NCBI RefSeq assembly: GCF_900105755.1 | Contig: NZ_FNTQ01000001.1 | Span: 2,542,001 to 2,606,000 of the forward strand | Direction of reading: 5' to 3' | Source of the DNA: Streptomyces sp. Ag109_O5-10 | GTDB lineage: Bacteria; Actinomycetota; Actinomycetes; Streptomycetales; Streptomycetaceae | DNA: 64,000 bases | Shown: one piece after another, positions 15,221 to 24,114 of the stretch | Numbering within the stretch: position 1 is the first letter of the stretch | How the letters are laid out: the number at the start of each line of letters is the position of its first letter | Program-made: the position numbers and the translations under genes | The notes under the pieces: generated by a model | Told to the model about the DNA's origin: nothing | The model's input: the letters and a program-made list of their open reading frames with translations, nothing else | Databases searched by the model: none

Positions 15221-16219
15221 ATGTCCAAGCTGCTCCCCCGTATCGGCAGACGCCGCGCCCTCCAGTGCGCGACCGCCGGCGTCGTCGCGTTCGGCCTGCT
15301 GCTGTGGTGGCTGCTGCCGCTCGGCGAGAAGCCGCCGACCGGGACGATCGTCTTCAGCACCGGGACGCTGCGCGGCGTCTACCAGGAGTACGGCGAACGG
15401 CTGCGCACCGAGCTGCGCAAGGACATGCCGGGCCTGAAGGTGAAGCTGGTGCAGAGCAACGGGTCGTACGAGAACGTGCGGCGGGTGGCGACCGGCCACG
15501 CCGACTTCACCATCGCGGCGGCCGACGCGGTGGAGACGTACGAGCTGAACGGCGGCCAGGACGCCGGACGGCTGCGCGGGGTGGCCCGCCTCTACGACGA
15601 CTACGTCCAGCTCGTCGTACCCCGCGACTCGGGCATCACCGGCGTCGCACAACTGCGGCACAGGCGGGTGGCGATCGGGCTGCCCAACTCGGGGGTGCGG
15701 CTGATCGCCGACCGGGTGCTCAGAGCCGCCGGGATGGACCCGGCGAAGGACATCACACCGGTGTCCGACGGCATAGACACCGGCCCGGACCAGTTGCGGC
15801 GCGGTGAGATCGACGCGTTCTTCTGGTCGGGCGGCCTGCCGACCAAGGGACTGCTCGACCTGGCGAAGAAGTTCAGCTTCACGTTCGTCCCGATCGGCGA
15901 GAGCCTCGTCACCAAGCTGCACACCGAGGGCGCGGCCTCGCTGTACTACCGGGCGACCAACATGCCGGAGTCGGCTTACCCGTCCGTGCAGCAGGGCACG
16001 ACCGTGCCCACGATCGCGGTGTCCAACGTCCTGATGACCCGCAAGGACGTCGACCCGCGCCTCACCGAGTGGGTGACCCGTACGGTCATCAAGAGCCGCG
16101 ACGACATCGGCAACCACGTCCACTCGGCCCAGCTGGTGGACCTGCGCACGGCGATCTACACGGACCCGCTGCCACTGCAGGAGGGGGCCCGCCGCTACTA
16201 CCGCTCGGTGAAGCCCTGA
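15221..16219 (+). CDS. TAXI-family (TRAP-type) solute-binding protein
   Basis: 332 aa, ATG with a GCAGGAT site. An N-terminal basic stretch and one hydrophobic segment (residues ~17-33) form a signal anchor without a lipobox. The mature part matches TAXI proteins: VFSTGTLRGVYQEYGERL, ADFTIAAADAVETY, VAIGLPNSGVRLIADRVL, and EIDAFFWSGGLPTKGL. TAXI proteins bind small acids such as glutamate or other dicarboxylates. No TRAP permease is in the window. It converges on gluK and sits beside the glutamate two-component system, so an accessory sensing role for GluK is an inference. Confidence 0.88.
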   Translation: MSKLLPRIGRRRALQCATAGVVAFGLLLWWLLPLGEKPPTGTIVFSTGTLRGVYQEYGERLRTELRKDMPGLKVKLVQSNGSYENVRRVATGHADFTIAAADAVETYELNGGQDAGRLRGVARLYDDYVQLVVPRDSGITGVAQLRHRRVAIGLPNSGVRLIADRVLRAAGMDPAKDITPVSDGIDTGPDQLRRGEIDAFFWSGGLPTKGLLDLAKKFSFTFVPIGESLVTKLHTEGAASLYYRATNMPESAYPSVQQGTTVPTIAVSNVLMTRKDVDPRLTEWVTRTVIKSRDDIGNHVHSAQLVDLRTAIYTDPLPLQEGARRYYRSVKP

Positions 16220-16228
16220 GCCCCGCTC

Positions 16229-17626
16229 TCACCTGCCCCGCGGCACAGCCACGGTCACCCGCAGACCCCCCGGCTCATGGTGCTCGCAGGACAGCGAACC
16301 CCCACCCGCCGCCAGCAACGCCCGTGTGATCGACAGCCCCAGCCCCGACCCCTTCACGTTCTGATGCCGCCCGCTCCGCCAGAACCGGTCCCCCACGCGC
16401 GCGAGTTCCTCGTCCGTCAGCCCCGGCCCCGAGTCGGTCACCACGACCGTGGACAGGTCGCCCTCGGCACGCACGGTCACCTCCACCAGACCGCCCGCCG
16501 GCGTGAACTTCACCGCGTTGTCGATCACCGCGTCCAGCGCGCTGGACAGCGTGACCGGGTCGGCCCACCCGGTGGTCGGCGTGCACTCCCCGGTCAGCCG
16601 AACCCCCTTCGCGGCGGCGGCCGGTGCCCACGCGGCGATCCGCTCCTCGGCCAGCCTGCCGAGGTCGGTCGTCATCAGGTCCGCCTCGGCGTGCTCGGCC
16701 AGCGCCAGGTCGAGCAGGTCGTCCAGGACCTGCGCGAGCCGCTTGCCCTCGGTGCGGACCGAGGCGATCTCCTCGTTGTCCTCGGGCAGTTCGAGGGCGA
16801 GCAGCTCGATGCGCAGCAGCAGCGCGGAGAGGGGGTTGCGCAGCTGGTGGGAGGCGTCGGCGACGAAGGCCCGCTGCTGCTCCAGCACGTCCTCGACGTT
16901 GTCCGCCATCTCGTTGAACGCCCGGGCCAGCCGTCTGAGTTCCGGCGGGCCGCCGGCCGCCGCGACCCGGGACTTGAGCCGGCCGCTGGCGATCGCGTGC
17001 GTGGTGGCGTCGAGCACCCGTACCGGCCGCAGCACCCACCCGGTCAGCCGCAGCGCCGCGCCGACGGCCAGCAGCATCGCCGTGCACTCGCCGGCGCCGA
17101 TGAGCAGCCAGTCGCGCAGCGTGCGGGAGCGCATCGGGCCGGTGGGCGAGTCGGTGACCACCACGGCGACGACGTCGCCGTCCCGGATCACCGGTGAGGC
17201 CACCACCAGCCGGCTGCGCTGCCAGGGCCACACCTGCGCGGGATCGTGGCTGCGGCGGCTGAGCAGGGACTCGTCGAAGGCCTCCCGGACCTCGCCGGTC
17301 GTCGGCAGCACCCAGTCGTCGGGCGCGTTGGCCATGGAGGACGCGTTCCGGTAGAAGACGCCCGCGCGGATGCCGTAGACGCCGTAGTAGCTGGCGAGTT
17401 CGCGGCGAAGGGTCTCCAGGCGGTCGTCCGTGCCCGTGGGGCGTGCGGTGGAGGGCGTGTCGGTCACGAACTGGGCGAGGGCGGCGAACCGCGCGGTGTC
17501 GTCGATGCGGTCGACGACGACCTTCTGCTGCTGCGCGGCGGCCGTGCTGACGGCGAGCGGAACGCCGAGCGCGAGCAGCACGGCCGCCATCAGGACGATG
17601 AGCAGCGGAAGGAGGCGTGTGCGCAC
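16229..17626 (-). CDS. gluK: Sensor histidine kinase GluK
   Basis: 465 aa, GTG start 9 nt after the gluR stop. TM1 (about 8-28) and TM2 (about 172-194) bracket an extracytoplasmic sensor of ~140 residues. A HAMP linker follows (RPVRVLDATTHAIASGRL), then HisKA with acceptor H260 in DASHQLRNPLSALLLR, and an ATPase domain with N-box AVIDNAVKFTP and G-boxes DSGPGLTDEE and GSGLGLSI. Position next to gluR and divergent gluABCD matches the glutamate-sensing GluR-GluK system known from Streptomyces coelicolor. It should sense extracellular glutamate or its uptake and phosphorylate GluR. Confidence 0.88.
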   Translation of the reverse strand: MRTRLLPLLIVLMAAVLLALGVPLAVSTAAAQQQKVVVDRIDDTARFAALAQFVTDTPSTARPTGTDDRLETLRRELASYYGVYGIRAGVFYRNASSMANAPDDWVLPTTGEVREAFDESLLSRRSHDPAQVWPWQRSRLVVASPVIRDGDVVAVVVTDSPTGPMRSRTLRDWLLIGAGECTAMLLAVGAALRLTGWVLRPVRVLDATTHAIASGRLKSRVAAAGGPPELRRLARAFNEMADNVEDVLEQQRAFVADASHQLRNPLSALLLRIELLALELPEDNEEIASVRTEGKRLAQVLDDLLDLALAEHAEADLMTTDLGRLAEERIAAWAPAAAAKGVRLTGECTPTTGWADPVTLSSALDAVIDNAVKFTPAGGLVEVTVRAEGDLSTVVVTDSGPGLTDEELARVGDRFWRSGRHQNVKGSGLGLSITRALLAAGGGSLSCEHHEPGGLRVTVAVPRGR

Positions 17627-17635
17627 CCGTCCCCG

Positions 17636-18322
17636 CTACGCGGCCGGGGCGACGAGCCGGTAGCCCACGCCGCGTACGGTCTCGATGAGCGCGGGCATGC
17701 GCAGCTTGGCGCGCAGGGAGGCGACGTGCACCTCCAGGGTGCGGCCGGTCCCCTCCCAGCTGGTGCGCCAGACCTCGCTGATGATCTGCTCCCGGCGGAA
17801 GACCACGCCCGGCCGCTGGGCGAGCAGCGCCAGCAGGTCGAACTCCTTGCGGGTGAGCTGCACGACCTTGCCGTCCACGCTGACCTGACGGGTGGGCAGT
17901 TCGATGCGGACGGCGCCGAGCCGCAGCGCGCTGTCGCCGCCGCCCTGGCCGTCCTCGTGGTGGGTGCGCCGGCTGACCGCGTGGATCCGGGCGAGCAGCT
18001 CCCCCGTGTCGTACGGCTTCACCACGTAGTCGTCGGCGCCCAGGTTGAGGCCGTGGATCCGCGAGCGGACGTCGGAGCGGGCGGTCACCATGATCACCGG
18101 GGTGCTGGTGCGCTTGCGGATCTTGCCGCAGACCTCGTAGCCGTCCTGGTCGGGCAGGCCGAGGTCGAGCAGGACGACGTCGTAGCCGTCGCTCTCGGGG
18201 ACGAGGGCACGCAGGGCCTCCTCGCCGCTGCGGGCGTGGGTGACGGAGAACCCGTGCCGGGCCAGGACCGCGGAGAGCGCGGCGGCGACGTGGTTGTCGT
18301 CCTCGACGAGCAGCAGTCTCAT
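17636..18322 (-). CDS. gluR: OmpR-type response regulator GluR
   Basis: 228 aa from the ATG at 18322 (GGAGGG upstream); a longer reading from 18412 lacks a good site and adds a non-conserved leader. The receiver domain has E7-D8-D9, acceptor D53 (VVLLDLGLPD), T in VTARSD and K in VVKPYD. The C-terminal winged helix is OmpR-like (LTRKEFDLLALLAQRPGVV ... LEVHVASLRAKL ... TVRGVGYRL). It is divergent from gluA across 317 bp, consistent with direct control of the gluABCD promoter. GluK follows as the second gene of the operon. Confidence 0.88.
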   Translation of the reverse strand: MRLLLVEDDNHVAAALSAVLARHGFSVTHARSGEEALRALVPESDGYDVVLLDLGLPDQDGYEVCGKIRKRTSTPVIMVTARSDVRSRIHGLNLGADDYVVKPYDTGELLARIHAVSRRTHHEDGQGGGDSALRLGAVRIELPTRQVSVDGKVVQLTRKEFDLLALLAQRPGVVFRREQIISEVWRTSWEGTGRTLEVHVASLRAKLRMPALIETVRGVGYRLVAPAA

Positions 18323-18639
18323 CCCGGCCCCCTCCGGTTCAGCGGTCGTACGGTCGTGGTTCGTCGTCGGCTTGCCTGCGGAAAGCCCACGTTCTGGAGA
18401 TGACGTGCACACGCGCGTGCACGAGGAGCAGTCACGCTGATGGACGCCGACGGCGTCAAGTGGGTTCCGGGGGCGGGCGGGTTCCGTTACCCGGCCGATA
18501 CCCGGGCGGCCGCCGGTGCTACGAGCCGTGTCCGGCTGCTACCGGATCGTGATGCTCAGATCTCCCTCAGATGTAATGACGCTGCTCATCTGCGAAAACT
18601 ACATTCCTTCGAAACCGAGGAGGACGGAGCCCGAAAGCG

Positions 18640-19416
18640 ATGACCGAAGTATCGGTGGCCGCGCAGGACGTGGCCGCGACCGGCGAACTGGTCGTCCTGA
18701 AGAGCGTCAACAAGCACTTCGGCGCGTTGCACGTGCTCCAGGACATCGACCTGACGATCGCCCGCGGTGAGGTTGTCGTGGTGATCGGGCCTTCCGGGTC
18801 CGGCAAGTCCACGCTGTGCCGCACCATCAACCGTCTGGAGACCATCGACTCCGGATCGATCACCATCGACGGCAGGCCACTGCCCCAGGAGGGCAGGGCG
18901 CTGGCCCGGCTGCGCGCCGACGTCGGCATGGTCTTCCAGTCCTTCAACCTCTTCGCGCACAAGACGGTGCTGGAGAACGTGGTGCTCGGGCAGGTCAAGG
19001 TCCGCAAGGCGGACCGGAAACAGGCCGAGGAGAAGGCCCGCGCCCTGCTCGACCGGGTCGGCGTGGGCACCCAGGCCGACAAGTACCCCGCGCAGCTCTC
19101 CGGCGGCCAGCAGCAGCGCGTCGCGATCGCGCGGGCGCTGGCCATGGACCCGAAGGTCATGCTCTTCGACGAGCCGACCTCGGCCCTCGACCCCGAGATG
19201 ATCAACGAGGTCCTGGAGGTCATGCAGCAGCTGGCCAGGGACGGCATGACGATGATCGTCGTCACCCACGAGATGGGCTTCGCCCGCTCGGCCGCGAATC
19301 GGGTGGTCTTCATGGCCGACGGCCGGATCGTCGAACAGGCCGCCCCGGACCAGTTCTTCAGCAACCCGAGCAGCGACCGGGCCAAGGACTTCCTTTCGAA
19401 GATCCTGCACCACTGA
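18640..19416 (+). CDS. gluA: Glutamate ABC transporter, ATP-binding subunit
   Basis: 258 aa from an ATG 18 nt after a GAGGAGGA site. Walker A GPSGSGKST, Q-loop VFQSFNLF, signature LSGGQQQR, Walker B VMLFDEPTSALD and H-loop VVTHEM are all intact, in the polar-amino-acid (HisP/GlnQ) subclass. It powers import of glutamate through GluC/GluD. It is the first gene of a four-gene operon facing gluRK. The 5' region carries a direct repeat CTCAGATCT/CTCAGATGT at about 18554-18575, a possible regulator site. Confidence 0.93.
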   Translation: MTEVSVAAQDVAATGELVVLKSVNKHFGALHVLQDIDLTIARGEVVVVIGPSGSGKSTLCRTINRLETIDSGSITIDGRPLPQEGRALARLRADVGMVFQSFNLFAHKTVLENVVLGQVKVRKADRKQAEEKARALLDRVGVGTQADKYPAQLSGGQQQRVAIARALAMDPKVMLFDEPTSALDPEMINEVLEVMQQLARDGMTMIVVTHEMGFARSAANRVVFMADGRIVEQAAPDQFFSNPSSDRAKDFLSKILHH

Positions 19417-19464
19417 CCCGCACGGCGATCCAGCAACCTGTCATCACTTCAAAGGACGTTCATC

Positions 19465-20301
19465 ATGCAGCTCCGCAAGGTCACCGCCGCCTCGGCCGCC
19501 GTGCTCGCGCTCGCCCTGTCCGCCACGGCGTGCGGCAGCGGCGACAAGGACGACAGCGGTTCCTCGGGCGGCGGCGAGATCAAGATCGGCGTCAAGTACG
19601 ACCAGCCCGGTCTCGGCCTCCAGGAGCCCGACGGTTCCTTCTCCGGCTTCGACGTCGACGTGGCCACCTATGTCGCCGGGCAGCTGGGTTACAAGCCGAA
19701 CCAGATCAAGTTCGTGCAGACCAAGAGCGCCGACCGGGAGAACGCCCTCGCGCGCGGTGACGTGAAGTTCATCGCGGCCACCTACTCGATCACCGACGAG
19801 CGCAAGGCCAAGGTGGACTTCGCCGGCCCGTACCTGCTGGCCCACCAGGACCTGCTGGTCAAGAAGGACTCGACGATCGCCAAGGGCGAGGACCTCAACG
19901 GCAAGAAGCTCTGTTCGGTGACGGGTTCGACCTCGGCGCAGAACATCCAGAAGACGATCGCCCCGAAGGCAAACCTCAAGGAGGTCGGCACCTACTCGGA
20001 GTGCATCGCCGGCCTTCAGAGCGGTGCCGTCGACGCGGTGACCACGGACGACTCGATCCTCGCGGGCTTCGCCGCGCAGGACAAGTACAAGGGCCAGTTC
20101 AAGCTCGCCGGCCTGAAGCTGAGCAACGAGAACTACGGCATCGGGGTCAAGAAGGGCGACTCCACGACCCTCGACAAGATCAACAAGGCGCTGGAGAAGA
20201 TGGTCTCCGACGGCTCCTGGGACAAGGCCGTCACCAAGAACTTCGGCCCGGCCGGCTACAAGAACGAGCCCGCCCCGAAGATCGGCGTGATCGTCAAGTA
20301 A
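19465..20301 (+). CDS. gluB: Glutamate-binding lipoprotein
   Basis: 278 aa, ATG after AAAGGACG. The signal peptide ends at a lipobox LSATAC (Cys23), followed by a Gly/Ser/Asp linker. The family-3 solute-binding fold follows: IKIGVKYDQPGLGL, DGSFSGFDVDVATYVA, ATYSITDERKAKVDFAGPY (family signature), and LQSGAVDAVTTDDSIL. It captures glutamate outside the membrane for GluCD. A strong hairpin follows its stop, which may raise its transcript level over the permease genes. Confidence 0.93.
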   Translation: MQLRKVTAASAAVLALALSATACGSGDKDDSGSSGGGEIKIGVKYDQPGLGLQEPDGSFSGFDVDVATYVAGQLGYKPNQIKFVQTKSADRENALARGDVKFIAATYSITDERKAKVDFAGPYLLAHQDLLVKKDSTIAKGEDLNGKKLCSVTGSTSAQNIQKTIAPKANLKEVGTYSECIAGLQSGAVDAVTTDDSILAGFAAQDKYKGQFKLAGLKLSNENYGIGVKKGDSTTLDKINKALEKMVSDGSWDKAVTKNFGPAGYKNEPAPKIGVIVK

Positions 20302-20329
20302 GGCTTCGCGCAAGGCGGAACCGAACCCC

Positions 20330-20366
20330 GCGCGCCGCCGCCACCGCTTCCCCGGCGGCGGCGCGC
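20330..20366 (+). other. Strong intercistronic hairpin between gluB and gluC
   Basis: GCGCGCCGCCGCC (20330-20342) pairs perfectly with GGCGGCGGCGCGC (20354-20366) around an 11-nt loop. There is no T-tract, so it may act as an mRNA stabiliser or partial attenuator giving more binding protein than permease. It would also bury an ATG at 20368. Confidence 0.75.
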
Positions 20367-20409
20367 CATGCCCTCTCCGTACGCCACACACCCGGAAGCG
20401 CGGGAAATC

Positions 20410-21075
20410 GTGTTCGACTTTCTTCAAGGCTACGACGTCCTAGGGGCGTTCTGGACGACGGTGGAACTGACCGTCCTCTCCGCCGTCGGCTCCCTGGTCT
20501 GGGGCACCCTGCTGGCCGCGATGCGGGTCAGTCCGGTACCGCTGATGCGCGGGTTCGGCACCGCCTACGTCAACATCGTCCGGAACATCCCCCTGACGGT
20601 CATCGTCATCTTCACCTCGCTCGGCCTCGCCGACATCTTCGGCGTGACGCTGGGCGCCTCCGACTTCAAGGTCCAGGGCTTCCGCCTCGCGGTGCTCGGC
20701 CTGACCGCCTACACCGCCGCCTTCGTCTGCGAGGCGATCCGCTCCGGCATCAACACCGTGCCCCTCGGGCAGGCCGAGGCGGCTCGCGCGATCGGGCTGA
20801 ACTTCTCGCAGACGCTGCGGCTGATCGTGCTGCCGCAGGCCTTCCGCGCGGTGATCGGCCCGCTGGCCAACGTCCTGATCGCGCTGACGAAGAACACCAC
20901 GGTGGCGGCCGCGATCGGCGTCGCCGAGGCCGCCGCCCTGATGAAGACCATGATCGAGAACGAGGCCCAGACGCTGGCCATCGGCGCGGTCTTCGCCCTC
21001 GGCTTCGTGGTCCTGACCCTTCCGACCGGCCTCTTCCTCGGCTGGCTCGCCAAGCGCCTGGCGGTGAAGCGATGA
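20410..21075 (+). CDS. gluC: Glutamate ABC transporter permease 1
   Basis: 221 aa from the GTG at 20410 (VFDFLQGYDVLGAFWTTVEL), the usual family start; an ATG at 20368 adds 14 residues but abuts the hairpin. About five membrane helices, with the HisM-type TVELTVLSAVGSLVWGTLLA first helix and the coupling-helix EAA loop EAARAIGLNFSQTLRLIVLPQA. It forms the channel with GluD. The gluD ATG overlaps its stop (ATGA), indicating coupled translation. Confidence 0.88.
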   Translation: MFDFLQGYDVLGAFWTTVELTVLSAVGSLVWGTLLAAMRVSPVPLMRGFGTAYVNIVRNIPLTVIVIFTSLGLADIFGVTLGASDFKVQGFRLAVLGLTAYTAAFVCEAIRSGINTVPLGQAEAARAIGLNFSQTLRLIVLPQAFRAVIGPLANVLIALTKNTTVAAAIGVAEAAALMKTMIENEAQTLAIGAVFALGFVVLTLPTGLFLGWLAKRLAVKR

Positions 21076-21983
21076 GCTCCGTCCTGTACGACACCCCTGG
21101 GCCCCGCGCCAAGCGGCGCAACGTGGTCCTCTCCGTCGTCTTCGTCCTGTTCCTCGCCCTAGCGGTCTGGTGGGTCTGGCAGAAGATGGACGACAAGGGT
21201 CAGCTCAAGTGGGGCCTGTGGCAGCCGTTCACCACCTCCGAGGCCTGGACCACGTACCTGCTGCCGGGCCTCGGCAACACCCTCAAGGCCGCGGCGCTCG
21301 CCATGGTCATCGCCCTCCCGCTGGGCGCGGTCTTCGGCATCGCCCGCATGTCCGACCACGCCTGGGTGCGGATACCGGCCGCCTGGGTCGTGGAGTTCTT
21401 CCGCGCGATCCCGGTCCTGCTGCTGATGCTGTTCGCCAACGAGTTCTACGTCCGCTCCACCGACGTCGGCAGCGACGAACGGCCGCTGTACGCGGTCGTC
21501 ACCGGCCTGGTGCTCTACAACGCCTCGGTGCTCGCCGAGGTCGTACGCGCCGGCGTCCTCGCGCTCCCCAAGGGGCAGACGGAGGCGGCGTACGCGATCG
21601 GGCTGCGCAAGGGGCAGACGATGACCGGCATCCTGCTGCCCCAGGCGGTCACCGTGATGCTGCCGGCCATCGTGAGCCAGCTCGTGGTGATCGTGAAGGA
21701 CACCGCGCTGGGCGGCGTGATGCTGCAGTTCACGGAACTGCTCACGGCACGCGGCACACTCGCCGCCAACTACGCCAACGTCATCCCGAGCTTCGTCGTC
21801 GTCGGCGTCGTCTTCATCCTGCTGAACCTCGCCCTCACCACGTTCGCCTCCTGGCTGGAGAAGCGGCTGCGGACCAGCAAGAGGGGCACCGGCGCGGTGC
21901 TGGGCGCCGAGGAGGTCAGCGACCTGAACGCGGCCGAGATCAGCGGCACCTTGGCGACCGGGGCGGGCGGAGCCAACGCCTGA
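21072..21983 (+). CDS. gluD: Glutamate ABC transporter permease 2
   Basis: 303 aa from the ATG overlapping the gluC stop. A longer N-terminus than GluC has an extra helix (VVLSVVFVLFLALAVWWVW) before the HisM core LPGLGNTLKAAALAMVIALP; the EAA loop reads EAAYAIGLRKGQTMTGILLPQA. The cytoplasmic tail is Ala/Gly/Thr-rich. It completes the transporter, and the operon ends 28 nt later at a clear terminator. Confidence 0.92.
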   Translation: MSSVLYDTPGPRAKRRNVVLSVVFVLFLALAVWWVWQKMDDKGQLKWGLWQPFTTSEAWTTYLLPGLGNTLKAAALAMVIALPLGAVFGIARMSDHAWVRIPAAWVVEFFRAIPVLLLMLFANEFYVRSTDVGSDERPLYAVVTGLVLYNASVLAEVVRAGVLALPKGQTEAAYAIGLRKGQTMTGILLPQAVTVMLPAIVSQLVVIVKDTALGGVMLQFTELLTARGTLAANYANVIPSFVVVGVVFILLNLALTTFASWLEKRLRTSKRGTGAVLGAEEVSDLNAAEISGTLATGAGGANA

Positions 21984-22010
21984 CGCCCGGTCAACCCGAA
22001 CGACACACAC

Positions 22011-22048
22011 GGAGGCAGCGGCCGCAGGGGCGCTGCCTCCGCCGTTTT
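22011..22048 (+). terminator. Rho-independent terminator of the glu operon
   Basis: GGAGGCAGCG and CGCTGCCTCC form a perfect 10-bp stem around a 10-nt loop, followed by GCCGTTTT. Confidence 0.88.
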
Positions 22049-22218
22049 CCCGGGCGCCAGGGCAGCCGCGCGCCCGCCATGCTGACGTGTCCCCGGGTGC
22101 GCCGCTTGACCCGCTGGCGCCCAGTCTGTTGCATACGTTCTGTGATCGTGCACCCTGCTCCAACAATCTGTTCAACTGTGTCCGTCGGGACGTACGTACG
22201 GGCAGGGGGCGCCGCGCC

Positions 22219-23877
22219 GTGGACCCGGTGATCATCGTCGGAGCGGGGCCCGTCGGGCTCACGCTCGCCCTGGCGCTGGCCCGCCAGGAGGTGCCGTCCG
22301 TCGTCCTGGACGAGGGCCCGGGCAAGGACGAGCCGCGCCCGGCGCGCACGGTCGTGCTCCGCGAGGACACCGCCGCCCTGGTGACGCGCCTGTCCGGCAC
22401 CCCGCTGGAGGAGCTGGGCGCCCGCTGGACCGGCTGGCGGTCGATGCGGCGCCGGCAACTGCTGCGCGAGGTCGTCTTCGACGACGCCGCCGAGCCGTCC
22501 CCGCTGCACGTCGCCCAGCACGTGCTGACCAACGCCCTGCGCGCCGCGATCTCCGAGGAACCGCTGGTCAAGGTCGCCACCGACAGCCGCCTGGACGCCG
22601 TCGAGCAGGAGCGCTCCGGCGTCACCGCGCACACCCGCGGCCTCAAGGGCACCTGGTGGCGCGGCAGTTACCTGGTGGGCTGCGACGGCCCCCGCTCGAC
22701 CGTACGCAAGCTCCTGGACATCCGGTTCCCGGGCCGTACGGCGGTGGAACGGCACGCGGTCGCCGCGCTGCGCACGGAACTTCCTTGGCCCGGCCAGGCG
22801 TTGCTCCATCGGACACCGCCGTGGCGGACGTCCGGGCCCTCGGCCGGGGAGGTGACCGCCCGCCCCCTCCCGGACGGCGTGTGGCGCCTGGACTGGCTGC
22901 TGCCGCCCGGCAAGGACCTGGTCACGCCGGAGCTGCTGGTGACCCGGATCCGCGAGACCCTCGCGGGCTGGACGGGCGGCACCACCCCGCCGTACGACCT
23001 GCTCGACACCGGCGTCCACACCGTCCACCACCGACTCGCCCGCCGATGGCGGGTGGGCCGGGTGTTCGTCGCCGGGGACGCCGCGCACCTGCTCGGCGCG
23101 CTCGGGACGCACGGCCTCGACGAGGGGCTGCGCGACGTGGACAACCTCGCCTGGAAGCTGGCCCCGGCCTGGCACCACGGCCCGCACGAGGCGTTGCTCG
23201 ACAGTTACCAGACCGAGCGGCGCGCGGTGGTCGCCGCCCGGCTGCGCGCCGCCGACCACGCACTGCCGGTGCTGCGCGGCGGCGGCGGGCTGCGCGGGTT
23301 CGTCCCCGGCGCGTCCCGGGGGCACGACGCGCTCCTCACCGAAGGTCACCTGGGGCACGGTCCGCTCGGTGCGCCGGGGGCGTACGCCGACTCGCCCCTC
23401 GCCCCCCGGCACCTGGAGCACGAGATCCCGGTCGACACGCGGCCGGGGACACCGGTCACCGATGTCCGGGTCACCGCGGAGGACGGCACCTTCGTGCAGC
23501 TGCGCTCCCGCCTCGGCCGCGGCGCGCTGCTCGTCGTCCTGATCGCGCCCGGTACGGGGGTGTGGGACCGCAAGCACTGGGTCTCCGCCGGGATCATGCC
23601 GCGGCTGGCGGCGGCCGTGACCGCGCTGCCACACCCCGCCGAGCTGCTGGTCGCCGAGGCCTACCCGGGCGCCCCGGCGCACACGGTGCTGCTCGTACGC
23701 CCCGACGGCCACCTGGTCACCGCCCTCAACGGGGTCCGCCCGGCCGACCTGTACGCGGCGGCCGAGGCGACGCTGGGCGGCAAGGACAAGGGCGGGACGG
23801 AGCAGGCGCCGACGGCGGCGCAGACGGAGCGGACGGAAGCGGAGGCCGGAGCTCAGGCCGGCTCCACCGGACGGTGA
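22219..23877 (+). CDS. FAD-dependent monooxygenase, PHBH type
   Basis: 552 aa from the GTG at 22219, just before VDPVIIVGAGPVGLTLALAL (FAD-binding GxGxxG); in-frame sequence further upstream shows no similarity. The middle DG motif is YLVGCDGPRSTVRKLL and the second FAD motif RVFVAGDAAHLLGALGTHGL. A C-terminal thioredoxin-like domain (LLVVLIAPGTGVWDRKHW) resembles polyketide and phenol hydroxylases. The protein should hydroxylate an aromatic substrate with NAD(P)H and oxygen. A Glu/Ala/Thr-rich tail ends the protein. It is monocistronic, between the glu terminator and the cysteine leader peptide. Confidence 0.88.
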   Translation: MDPVIIVGAGPVGLTLALALARQEVPSVVLDEGPGKDEPRPARTVVLREDTAALVTRLSGTPLEELGARWTGWRSMRRRQLLREVVFDDAAEPSPLHVAQHVLTNALRAAISEEPLVKVATDSRLDAVEQERSGVTAHTRGLKGTWWRGSYLVGCDGPRSTVRKLLDIRFPGRTAVERHAVAALRTELPWPGQALLHRTPPWRTSGPSAGEVTARPLPDGVWRLDWLLPPGKDLVTPELLVTRIRETLAGWTGGTTPPYDLLDTGVHTVHHRLARRWRVGRVFVAGDAAHLLGALGTHGLDEGLRDVDNLAWKLAPAWHHGPHEALLDSYQTERRAVVAARLRAADHALPVLRGGGGLRGFVPGASRGHDALLTEGHLGHGPLGAPGAYADSPLAPRHLEHEIPVDTRPGTPVTDVRVTAEDGTFVQLRSRLGRGALLVVLIAPGTGVWDRKHWVSAGIMPRLAAAVTALPHPAELLVAEAYPGAPAHTVLLVRPDGHLVTALNGVRPADLYAAAEATLGGKDKGGTEQAPTAAQTERTEAEAGAQAGSTGR

Positions 23878-23918
23878 CGACGGTCCCGTGCGGCCGCCGT
23901 CCACCATGTGACGCTGAG

Positions 23919-23947
23919 TTGACCGGCTTGCACCGGCATGGTGTACT
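23919..23947 (+). promoter_or_regulatory. Promoter of the cysteine leader-peptide transcript
   Basis: TTGACC (23919-23924), 17 bp, TGTACT (23942-23947). The expected start is 7-8 nt downstream, on or next to the GTG at 23955, so the leader ORF is probably translated from a leaderless mRNA. Confidence 0.6.
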
Positions 23948-23954
23948 CCGCATC

Positions 23955-24041
23955 GTGAACGACACCACTGTGCGCCTGTGGCGGAAGGTCCATGTGGACC
24001 TGGTCCGCTATGCGGGCTGCGTGTGTCTTCCGTCCTGCTGA
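23955..24041 (+). CDS. Cysteine-ending leader peptide upstream of cysteine dioxygenase
   Basis: 28 aa from a GTG: the central part RLWRKVHVDLVRYAG matches the short R/H/D/L leader peptides seen upstream of sulfur genes in Streptomyces, and the end is CVCLPSC then TGA, three cysteine codons in the last seven. A 73-nt gap separates it from the cysteine dioxygenase gene. In mycobacteria, polycysteine leaderless ORFs act as cysteine-responsive attenuators. By analogy, ribosome stalling at scarce Cys-tRNA would alter downstream expression. A shorter start at 23970 is possible. The low-GC tract TTCGCATTCCTCTTTCTCTC just after the stop could belong to the switch. Confidence 0.72.
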   Translation: MNDTTVRLWRKVHVDLVRYAGCVCLPSC

Positions 24042-24114
24042 CTTCGCATTCCTCTTTCTCTCTCCGGGCGCCGTCTGCGCCCGCTTCTGCGAACCCTCAT
24101 CAGGATCGGTGCAC

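Noticed and set aside
20001..21071. Fusion of a gluB-internal frame to gluD
   Set aside because: The part before 21072 is out of frame with gluB and gluC, both well supported; gluD starts at the ATG overlapping the gluC stop.
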